A DNA stretch of 54,985 bases, taken from positions 1-54,985 of the forward strand of contig JAFXVZ010000007.1 of NCBI GenBank assembly GCA_017534535.1. The letters run 5' to 3'. Positions within the stretch are counted from its first letter, which is position 1. Each line of letters opens with the position of its first letter. Source of the stretch: Bacteroidaceae bacterium (GTDB taxonomy: Bacteria > Bacteroidota > Bacteroidia > Bacteroidales > Bacteroidaceae). Shown here piece by piece: positions 44,813 through 52,098 of the stretch. Under the pieces are notes generated by a model, which saw only the letters and a program-made list of their open reading frames with translations, ran no database searches and was not told the DNA's origin. The translations under genes and the position numbers were made by a program.

Positions 44813-47029
44813 ATGACAGGACAAAATTTCTTCACGCCTGAGGAGAGAAAGCTCTTCCTGGCGCTCTATCATAAACTGCTTCGACTGACAGGCGACTCGT
44901 TTTTACCTGCCGATGTACGCAAGCTCAAAACACAGCTCGTCAGATCTATTGAGTCTGGTAAGCTTCAACGCGACATCTTCGTCTTGAACCCTCTTCTGAA
45001 GAGCGTTCAGACCGCCATCATCGTTGCCGATGAAATTGGCATGAAACGTGCATCGGTTATGGGTATCATGCTACATGAGTCGGTAAGTAGTGGAGTTTGC
45101 TCCATCGATGATGTAGAACACATCTTTGGTTCTGACGTGGCAGGCATCGTGCGTGGACTGATTCGTGTACAGGAGTTGTATGTCAAAAGTCCGTCGATAG
45201 AATCCGAGAATTTCCGCAAGTTGCTACTTACCTTTGCAGAGGATATGCGCGTAATTCTCATTATCATAGCTGATCGAGTGAACATCATGCGACAGATTCG
45301 TGACGTGGAGAACGACGAAGCCCGTTTGCAGGTAGCCAACGAAGCAGCATACCTTTATGCTCCCCTAGCCCATAAGCTGGGTCTATATGCTTTAAAGTCG
45401 GAGCTGGAAGACCTCTCGCTGAAATATACCGAGCACGATATGTACTACCATATCAGGGAGAAACTCAATGAAACGAAAAAAAGTCGCGACGCATATATCG
45501 AGCGATTCATACAACCTTTACAAAAGCATTTAGAAGAAGCCGGACTGAAGTTCCACATCAAGGGCAGAACGAAGTCCATCCACTCCATCTACCAGAAGAT
45601 GAAGAAGCAGAAGTGCCCCTTCGAGGGGGTTTATGACCTCTTCGCTATCCGTGTGATTTTGGATTCACCATTGGAGAAGGAAAAGATGCAATGCTGGCAG
45701 GTGTATAGCATCGTGACGGATATGTATCAGCCGAATCCCAAGCGATTGCGTGATTGGCTTTCAGTACCAAAGAGCAATGGCTATGAGTCATTGCATATCA
45801 CAGTTATGGGACCTGAAGGCAAATGGGTAGAGGTACAGATTCGTACGGAACGCATGGACGAGGTGGCGGAACGAGGCTTAGCTGCCCACTGGCGCTACAA
45901 AGGCATCAAGGGCGAGACGGGACTTGACGATTGGCTCACCTCTGTGCGTGAAGCACTGGAGAGTTCTGAAGGGACAGGCCTTGAGGCAATGGATCAGTTT
46001 AAGATGGATCTGTATGAAGACGAGGTGTTTGTGTTTACCCCCAAGGGGGACCTATACAAACTTCCAAAGGGTGCCACAGTGCTCGACTTTGCCTTTATGA
46101 TTCACACCAAACTGGGGTGCAGTTGTACGGGTGGCAAGGTTAATGGAAAGAATGTGCCCATTCGTCAGGAACTGAAGAGTGGTGACCAAGTGGAGATTAT
46201 GTCATCGGCATCACAAACTCCCAAACAGGGATGGCTGAAGATAGTGGTCACCTCGAAAGCTCGCACGAAAATCAAGCAGGCATTGAAGGAAACGGAAGCT
46301 CGTCAAAGTGCCTTTGCCAAGGAGGAATTGGAGCGTAAGCTGAAGAACCGCAAGATTGACTTCGACGAGTCTATCATGATGCGTGTCATCAAACGTATGG
46401 GCTATAAAATCATCACGGATTTCTACCAGCAGATTGCAAACGGTAATATCGATACCACTCGCATCATCGACGAATATGTAGAGCAGCTGCGACGTGAGAC
46501 AGAGAATGTTGAGACTCAGACACGAACCGCTGAAGGCTTCAGTCTGCAAATGATGGATGGTACAGAAGAAAATGCTCGTGAGGATGTGCTGGTTATCGAC
46601 CAAAATCTCAAGGGTATACAATATCAGTTGGCACAATGTTGCCACCCTATCTATGGAGACGATATCTTTGGTTTCGTGAGTATCAAACGAGGGATTATGA
46701 TTCACCGCATGAACTGCCCGAATGCACATGATATGCGTGAGCGATACGGTTATCGCATTGTGAAGGCTCGATGGGCTGGAAAGTCGGTGGGTTCACAATA
46801 CCCAATCACCCTGATGGTAGTAGGAAATGACGATATCGGAATCGTGACGAACATCACTTCTATAATAAATAAGGAAGATGGCATCACTTTGCGAAGCATT
46901 GGCATTGAGGCGAATGATGGCTTGTTCAATGGACAACTCACAGTAATGGTGAGTGATACGTCGAAGTTGAACGCCCTGATTAAGAAACTGAAAACCGTTA
47001 AAGGAGTAAAGAACATTAGCAGAATATGA
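44813..47029 (+). CDS. Long RelA/SpoT homologue with degenerate hydrolase domain
   Basis: 738 aa (p)ppGpp enzyme. The N-terminal HD domain (about 45-200) is degenerate: the family HDxxED site reads HESVSS at 88-93, so hydrolysis is probably lost. The synthetase domain (about 240-365) is intact, with GRTKSIHSIYQKM, the YDLFAIRVI strand, and SNGYESLHITV plus EVQIRT. Then TGS (about 405-465), a helical region with the CCHPIYGDD zinc-finger segment at 609-617, and an ACT domain (about 665-738). This is the layout of RelA-like synthetases. It overlaps dgkA by four bases (ATGA). Confidence 0.9.
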   Translation: MTGQNFFTPEERKLFLALYHKLLRLTGDSFLPADVRKLKTQLVRSIESGKLQRDIFVLNPLLKSVQTAIIVADEIGMKRASVMGIMLHESVSSGVCSIDDVEHIFGSDVAGIVRGLIRVQELYVKSPSIESENFRKLLLTFAEDMRVILIIIADRVNIMRQIRDVENDEARLQVANEAAYLYAPLAHKLGLYALKSELEDLSLKYTEHDMYYHIREKLNETKKSRDAYIERFIQPLQKHLEEAGLKFHIKGRTKSIHSIYQKMKKQKCPFEGVYDLFAIRVILDSPLEKEKMQCWQVYSIVTDMYQPNPKRLRDWLSVPKSNGYESLHITVMGPEGKWVEVQIRTERMDEVAERGLAAHWRYKGIKGETGLDDWLTSVREALESSEGTGLEAMDQFKMDLYEDEVFVFTPKGDLYKLPKGATVLDFAFMIHTKLGCSCTGGKVNGKNVPIRQELKSGDQVEIMSSASQTPKQGWLKIVVTSKARTKIKQALKETEARQSAFAKEELERKLKNRKIDFDESIMMRVIKRMGYKIITDFYQQIANGNIDTTRIIDEYVEQLRRETENVETQTRTAEGFSLQMMDGTEENAREDVLVIDQNLKGIQYQLAQCCHPIYGDDIFGFVSIKRGIMIHRMNCPNAHDMRERYGYRIVKARWAGKSVGSQYPITLMVVGNDDIGIVTNITSIINKEDGITLRSIGIEANDGLFNGQLTVMVSDTSKLNALIKKLKTVKGVKNISRI

Positions 47030-47397
47030 GTTACGATTTCAAGAAACAAATGAGGAGTTTTAAGTTTGCTTGGAAAGGCATCATAACTTGTGCGGGCCAC
47101 GAGCAGAACATCACGTTTCACTTGTTGGCTGCCTTAGTGGTTGCAATGGCAGGCATTTTCTTTGGTATTACCAAGGCAGAGTGGCTGGCTGTCATCATCT
47201 GCATCGGCATGGTGATTACAGCTGAACTGTTCAACTCTGCTATAGAACGACTGGTGGATATGGTGTCGCCTCAATGGCAGAGTATTGCTGGTGAAGTAAA
47301 GGACATTGCCGCTGGTGCCGTACTCGTGACAGCCATAGCAGCAGCTATCGTCGGACTGATAGTATTCGTCCCCTATTTGCTCAACATCTTCAGTTAA
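47026..47397 (+). CDS. dgkA: Diacylglycerol kinase (prokaryotic type)
   Basis: 123 aa with three membrane segments (about 30-50, 55-75, 95-120). It carries the DgkA catalytic motif AELFNSAIERLVD and the second motif GEVKDIAAGAV. Phosphorylates diacylglycerol or undecaprenol to recycle lipid at the inner membrane. Its ATG overlaps the relA-like stop, so expression is coupled. The pairing of a stringent-response gene with a lipid kinase is notable but unexplained. Confidence 0.92.
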   Translation: MSYDFKKQMRSFKFAWKGIITCAGHEQNITFHLLAALVVAMAGIFFGITKAEWLAVIICIGMVITAELFNSAIERLVDMVSPQWQSIAGEVKDIAAGAVLVTAIAAAIVGLIVFVPYLLNIFS

Positions 47398-47451
47398 TAG
47401 AGTACAACTCCTCTTTTTGCTGTTATAATTGTAATAATTCTGCCAAACCGA

Positions 47452-48414
47452 TTATTTCCTCACACGCTTCTTACGGAAATATGGCAAGGTTATCAACGAG
47501 AAAGCCAACAAGGAAACTAGTATCGTAACTAAACTGTTAATCAAAACATTCTCCACATGCTCTCCTACTACCATGCCCACAATTAAGCCTGTCATCATTG
47601 CCAATTGCATAGTGGTGTTGGCAGTACCTCGCTGACAATGGTGCGAGAGTTTGACAAACATCCTGGTCAATGGCACTACACCAATGGCCAGAGCCAATAA
47701 GGCAACCGTACATATCCACGTATATGGTGGCAACAGACTAGTGGTCATGCCTATACCTATAGCCAATGCACACACATTGATGGCAGGCAACCATGCTTTG
47801 GGTAAGAAGAAACGGTCAAGGTTCAAAAGCCCTACTCCTTCAGGAGCGCGGAAAGGCACATAGACACACGACTCTGCTACCAGACACCCTGCCCAAAGAA
47901 TCAATGCCCCATACACTATTTGCTGAAAATCCACCACCAAGTACAATTTCGACAACAGGAAGCCTACCAGCAATCCCAATGCCCCAGAGAAGGCATACAT
48001 GCGGTTCCCCGCACCTCGGCGCTGCGACTTGGTTATGTCAATTGCAACGGTGATGCCAGCGGTAGTGGCTATTCCAAACAAGGCTCCAGCCACAGTGTCC
48101 AATGTCCAAAGTTGCCACGCTTGAGTGACCATCGTTGAGCCAAAGGCACATAAACCCAAGCCTATAGTAGAAGCCATCAATACGTGATTACGCCTGTAAA
48201 CATCGCCCAAATAGGCATGCAATGGTCCAATACCAATCATGGCAACGACGAACAGCAACATCGTGACCATCATGTTAAATCTATCAAGACCAAACAAATA
48301 GCCCTCTGCTGACAAAACGGGTAACAAAGTCCATACCCCCGCATAAAGCAAAAAGTTGGAAATACAGATGAGCCAGAAATCTAGCGTCATCAGTTTATGT
48401 GTACCTTCTTTCAT
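47452..48414 (-). CDS. Short MFS-type transporter
   Basis: 320 aa, shorter than the usual ~400 of the major facilitator superfamily. About ten hydrophobic segments can be counted. The loop-2 region reads GPLHAYLGDVYRRNH, a variant of the MFS GxLaDrxGRr motif. The C-terminal half is compact and the end basic (KKRVRK). Substrate unknown. The first 20 bases overlap the HAD gene; an internal ATG at residue 9 (MTLDFWLI) would remove the overlap. Confidence 0.7.
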   Translation of the reverse strand: MKEGTHKLMTLDFWLICISNFLLYAGVWTLLPVLSAEGYLFGLDRFNMMVTMLLFVVAMIGIGPLHAYLGDVYRRNHVLMASTIGLGLCAFGSTMVTQAWQLWTLDTVAGALFGIATTAGITVAIDITKSQRRGAGNRMYAFSGALGLLVGFLLSKLYLVVDFQQIVYGALILWAGCLVAESCVYVPFRAPEGVGLLNLDRFFLPKAWLPAINVCALAIGIGMTTSLLPPYTWICTVALLALAIGVVPLTRMFVKLSHHCQRGTANTTMQLAMMTGLIVGMVVGEHVENVLINSLVTILVSLLAFSLITLPYFRKKRVRK

Positions 48415-49054
48415 ACCAATTCATGAGTTTATCGAACGAAAAATCAAGGTAATCGCGTAATATATAGTGGCAATATGGAGAAATGGATTCAGCCGAATTG
48501 GTAGTAGCCAATCCCACCACAGTAGCTCCTGATGCCATACCAGACTTCAATCCGTTGAACGAGTCCTCAAAAACAAAGGAATGCTTTGCATCGGTATCAA
48601 AAAGCTTCATACCCAACAAATAACAATCGGGGTCTGGCTTCGACTTAGTGAACATCTCAGCGGTTAAGATTCGGTCGAACATTTGCTCGATTTCAGGATG
48701 TGCCTCATACACGGCAGCCATCTTCCCTTCATCGGAACTAGTCACCACGGCAGTCATCACGCCATGGGCTTTCAAGTCTGCCAAAAAGGTTTCGAAACCA
48801 TCTACATATTCATATTTCATATGCTGTTCGAAGTTCTTCAGCTTTTGGTCAATCTCAAGCTGAGCCTCAGGTAAAAGATTGAAATATGTATGGAAGATAT
48901 TGGTAAGGGTTTGACCCTTGATAATCTGTTCCAAGTTGTCATGTTGTAAGTATTCCACCCCTATCTGGTGCCAGAAAATGCTGTACTGTGATTCAGTGTC
49001 CATCACCACTCCATCGAAGTCAAACAATGCCGAAAATCTCTCGTTCGTATTCAT
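48395..49054 (-). CDS. HAD-superfamily phosphatase
   Basis: 219 aa, beta-phosphoglucomutase-like subfamily. Motif I DFDGVVMDTE (nucleophile Asp), motif II VVTSSDEG, motif III lysine in KSKPDPDCYLLG, and motif IV EDSFNGL are all present. A helical cap lies at about 20-85. It probably removes phosphate from a small sugar or nucleotide. The stop overlaps the start of the transporter gene, suggesting co-expression, perhaps with uptake of a phosphorylated or related compound. Confidence 0.88.
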   Translation of the reverse strand: MNTNERFSALFDFDGVVMDTESQYSIFWHQIGVEYLQHDNLEQIIKGQTLTNIFHTYFNLLPEAQLEIDQKLKNFEQHMKYEYVDGFETFLADLKAHGVMTAVVTSSDEGKMAAVYEAHPEIEQMFDRILTAEMFTKSKPDPDCYLLGMKLFDTDAKHSFVFEDSFNGLKSGMASGATVVGLATTNSAESISPYCHYILRDYLDFSFDKLMNWYERRYT

Positions 49055-49105
49055 AAAAAACTTACCTATTGTTCATTTCGGGTGCGAAATTACAAAGAAA
49101 ATTCT

Positions 49106-49113
49106 TATCTTTG
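49106..49113 (+). promoter_or_regulatory. -7 box of the small membrane-protein gene
   Basis: TATCTTTG, a perfect TAnnTTTG, 29 bases before the ATG at 49143. It rules out the longer reading frame from 48918. Confidence 0.6.
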
Positions 49114-49142
49114 CAACAAAATCGCTAAAAACGTTCAAGAAT

Positions 49143-49595
49143 ATGGAAGAGAAGATCAAACAGACGGTGGCTACTATGAAGCGCAATTTCGCTTATCTTT
49201 GGTTTGCGGCATTGTTGATTGTCATCATTGGTGAGACGGGTGGATTTGACCTCACTGGAGCTTATGCAGACAATGTGCGTGCAGTGTATTTCACTGAGAC
49301 AGTGGTAATTCTGCTCACAGCTTGTTGTGTTCCTGCTGCTCTGAAGTTCTTCGGTTGGATGAAGAACAAGAAATTGGATAGCATAGCCAGTACAGAGGCA
49401 GCTTTGAACCAATACTTGGTTTGGAGTTCCATAAGAATATTGCTGCTCGCCATGCCTGTTGTGACTGGTGTTATTGGTTACTACCTCATGCAAAGCACCT
49501 CATGCATTCTCTGTGCCTGCATCGCCCTCACCGCATCGCTGTTCTGCATACCCTCAGAGAAACAAGTACGCAAGGATTTGATGATTGACAAGTAG
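49143..49595 (+). CDS. Small membrane protein, unknown function
   Basis: 150 aa starting MEEKIKQTVATMKRNFAYLW. Four hydrophobic segments at about 18-33, 45-65, 90-112 and 113-135; a Cys-rich segment CILCACIAL lies in the last. No motif was recognised. An in-frame start 225 bases upstream would overlap the HAD gene on the other strand and lacks a promoter. Confidence 0.6.
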   Translation: MEEKIKQTVATMKRNFAYLWFAALLIVIIGETGGFDLTGAYADNVRAVYFTETVVILLTACCVPAALKFFGWMKNKKLDSIASTEAALNQYLVWSSIRILLLAMPVVTGVIGYYLMQSTSCILCACIALTASLFCIPSEKQVRKDLMIDK

Positions 49596-49682
49596 AATTT
49601 GCACACACATCTTTCTTTTGTGCAGATTTTCAGTCTCTTATGTGCTATAAATTGTTAAATGAAGATAATTAGACCACAACAA

Positions 49683-49714
49683 TTGGCTAGAATCCTTTTT
49701 TTCCTGTATATTTG
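49683..49714 (+). promoter_or_regulatory. Promoter of fabD
   Basis: TTG (49683-49685), 21 bases, TATATTTG (49707-49714), 31 bases before the ATG. Confidence 0.65.
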
Positions 49715-49745
49715 CAGTCCAAACTAATTTAATAAGGTATAAGAA

Positions 49746-50633
49746 ATGAAAGCATTCGTATTTCCTGGACAAGGAGCCCAATTTACGGGCATGGGTAAAG
49801 ACCTGTATGAGTCTTCACCATTGGCAAAAGAATTATTCGACAAGGCAAACGATATCCTCGGTTTCCGTATTACAGACATCATGTTTGAAGGTACCGACGA
49901 AGAGCTAAAACAGACAAAGGTAACTCAGCCAGCAGTCTTCCTACACTCTGTAATTTCCGCACTCTGCATGGGTGATGCTTTCCAGCCAGAGATGACCGCT
50001 GGTCACTCGCTGGGCGAGTTCTCTGCTCTGGTAGCAGCTGGTGCCTTGAGCTTCGAGGATGGCCTCAAGCTGGTGTATGCCCGTGCAATGGCTATGCAGA
50101 AGGCCTGCGAGGCGCAGCCATCAACAATGGCAGCCATTATCAACCTGTCCGATGAAAAGGTAGAGGAGATCTGCCGCCAGGTGTCTGACGGTGGTGAGGT
50201 AGTGGTAGCAGCCAACTACAACTGCCCTGGTCAGATTGTGATTTCCGGCTCTATCGAGGGGATCAATCAGGCTTGCGAACTGATGAAGGCTGCTGGTGCT
50301 AAGCGTGCATTGCCGTTGAAGGTAGGTGGCGCGTTCCATTCTCCGCTGATGCAGCCTGCTAAGGAGGAGCTGGAGGCAGCTATCAACGCCACCAAGTTCA
50401 ACACCCCTAAGTGCCCTGTTTATCAGAATGTAGATGCACAACCACACACCGACCCTGAGATTATCAAGGCTAACTTAGTAGCTCAGCTTACCGCTCCTGT
50501 TCGTTGGACACAAATCGTGGTGAATATGTTGGAAGATGGTGCTGACGACTTCACAGAATGCGGTCCTGGTGCTGTACTTCAGGGCTTGATTCATCGCGTT
50601 AACAAGGATGTATCAGCTCATGGAGTTGAATAA
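49746..50633 (+). CDS. fabD: Malonyl-CoA:ACP transacylase
   Basis: 295 aa. Transfers malonyl from CoA to acyl carrier protein at the entry to fatty-acid elongation. Motifs: FPGQGAQFTGMGK at 6-18, the nucleophile elbow GHSLGE, ARAMAMQKACE with the substrate Arg, and GAFHSPLM with the catalytic His. Full length. First gene of a three-gene transcript with the EamA transporter two bases downstream. Confidence 0.96.
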   Translation: MKAFVFPGQGAQFTGMGKDLYESSPLAKELFDKANDILGFRITDIMFEGTDEELKQTKVTQPAVFLHSVISALCMGDAFQPEMTAGHSLGEFSALVAAGALSFEDGLKLVYARAMAMQKACEAQPSTMAAIINLSDEKVEEICRQVSDGGEVVVAANYNCPGQIVISGSIEGINQACELMKAAGAKRALPLKVGGAFHSPLMQPAKEELEAAINATKFNTPKCPVYQNVDAQPHTDPEIIKANLVAQLTAPVRWTQIVVNMLEDGADDFTECGPGAVLQGLIHRVNKDVSAHGVE

Positions 50634-50635
50634 CT

Positions 50636-51532
50636 ATGGATAAGAAAGTTAATGGCCACGCCGCCGTTATATTGGCTAACGTGATATTCGGACTGGGAGT
50701 TCCCATCACTAAGTATCTGCTTGGCGAGTGGGTTACTCCTATGGTCTATATGGCACTTCGTTGCATCGGTGCCGCATTGATATTCTGGGCAATTGCCGCT
50801 TTCCTCCCCAAAGAGAAGGTAGAGCACAAAGACCTGATTGTGATTATGCTGGGTGGTCTCACGGGCTTCGTGATTTCCCAAACTCTCACGGCTTGGTCAC
50901 TCAACTTCACCAGCCCTGTATATTATTCTCTCATCGCTACCTTAGTACCTATTGGCACCATGCTCTTGGCCGCTGTGTTCCTGAAGGAAGGCATCACGGG
51001 AATCAAGCTCTTAGGTGTATGTTTGGGCATTGCTGGTGCAGCTTTGTTAGTGTTAGTGAAGTGGCAAACCGAGGCTGGCAGCAATGACCTCTTGGGCATC
51101 TTTCTGGCGCTGATGAGCTTGCTCACATGGGTGATTTACCTAATCATCACCAGTAAGGTATCGGCGAAGTATAGTGCCGTTACTCAGATGAAGTGGACCT
51201 TCCTGGTATCTACCATTGCCGTGCTACCGTTTGCTTGGAACGAATTCAGTCAGACCAAGCTATTCAGTGGAGGCTACGGATTCTCTGACGGACTGATGGG
51301 TATTGGTGGTATGGCTTTTATCGTAATCTTTGCCACCGTACTCGGCTATTTTATGATTCCTTACGCTATGAAATACCTCCGTGCTACAACCGTCAGCATC
51401 TATACGAATCTGCAACCCATTGTCGCTTCGCTCATAGCGATAGCCATCGGACAGGACATCTTCACTTGGGATAAACCTGTTGCTGCGGTTTTGGTACTGC
51501 TGGGTGCTTATCTGGTGACGCAGAAAAAATGA
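50636..51532 (+). CDS. EamA/DMT-family transporter
   Basis: 298 aa with ten hydrophobic segments arranged as two five-segment EamA units (about 10-140 and 155-298). Typical features include VIFGLGVPITKYLL, a Pro-rich segment near the start of each unit, and the conserved second-unit end GAYLVTQKK. Exporter of small metabolites is the usual family role; the substrate is unknown. Starts two bases after fabD. Confidence 0.87.
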   Translation: MDKKVNGHAAVILANVIFGLGVPITKYLLGEWVTPMVYMALRCIGAALIFWAIAAFLPKEKVEHKDLIVIMLGGLTGFVISQTLTAWSLNFTSPVYYSLIATLVPIGTMLLAAVFLKEGITGIKLLGVCLGIAGAALLVLVKWQTEAGSNDLLGIFLALMSLLTWVIYLIITSKVSAKYSAVTQMKWTFLVSTIAVLPFAWNEFSQTKLFSGGYGFSDGLMGIGGMAFIVIFATVLGYFMIPYAMKYLRATTVSIYTNLQPIVASLIAIAIGQDIFTWDKPVAAVLVLLGAYLVTQKK

Positions 51533-51538
51533 ACTGAT

Positions 51539-52018
51539 ATGAAAACATTCAAGAGAAAACTGATTAAGGGCACTAACTGGGCGCTGGCTGGCTTAATGAG
51601 TTTGCTGGGCTTCAACTGTAGCGGCTGTGGCTCTGTGGGTCCCGCCACCGAATATGGATCTCCCCATGCTGAGTACAAGGTTATGGGCGTCGTTAAGAAC
51701 GAGAATGGAGAAGTACTGAATGGTATCCGCATTACGGTACCTGAGATTCTAATGAACGATGCTAATGGCAACGAGGATTTAAAGCTTGTCAACGACACAG
51801 TTTATACCGATGAGCAAGGTAAGTTCTTGTACGGGCAGACCCAATACTTCCCGTTGGATAATGTGCAAATGAAGCTGGAGGTTGATGACCCCACAGGCGC
51901 TTTTGAAGCCATCTCTGACAGTGTGCAGTTCAATCGTTCAGAGCTCTCCGGTGGCAAAGGTTGGTTCTATGGCACCGCCTTTAAAGTCAAAGACTTTATC
52001 TTGAAGCAGAAGAAATAA
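51539..52018 (+). CDS. rSAM-associated putative lipoprotein
   Basis: 159 aa. An N-terminal hydrophobic segment ends in FNCSGC with Cys27 and Cys30, followed by a PATEYGSPHAEYKV block. This layout matches the lipoprotein partner of the rSAM/lipoprotein system of Bacteroidota, in which a radical SAM enzyme normally lies next door. Here no radical SAM gene occurs up- or downstream within the window. The C-terminal part (about 60-159) looks like a carboxypeptidase-type beta domain (VMGVVKNENGEVLNGI). Starts six bases after the transporter gene. Confidence 0.7.
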   Translation: MKTFKRKLIKGTNWALAGLMSLLGFNCSGCGSVGPATEYGSPHAEYKVMGVVKNENGEVLNGIRITVPEILMNDANGNEDLKLVNDTVYTDEQGKFLYGQTQYFPLDNVQMKLEVDDPTGAFEAISDSVQFNRSELSGGKGWFYGTAFKVKDFILKQKK

Positions 52019-52026
52019 TAAAACAA

Positions 52027-52057
52027 GGAGGGGGAAAGAAGCAAAATTGCCCCCTCC
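52027..52057 (-). terminator. Hairpin between the lipoprotein and BspA-like genes
   Basis: Perfect eight-base stem GGAGGGGG (52027-52034) with CCCCCTCC (52050-52057). On the minus strand a T-rich tail follows, so it may end the BspA-like transcript; on the plus strand it lacks a T run. Confidence 0.55.
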
Positions 52058-52098
52058 CCCCTCCAGCCATGAATGTGGAAGGAAAAAAAGTATATCTT

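Noticed and set aside
48918-49142. 75-codon upstream extension of the small membrane protein
   Set aside because: It overlaps the divergent HAD gene and lies before the -7 box at 49106-49113.
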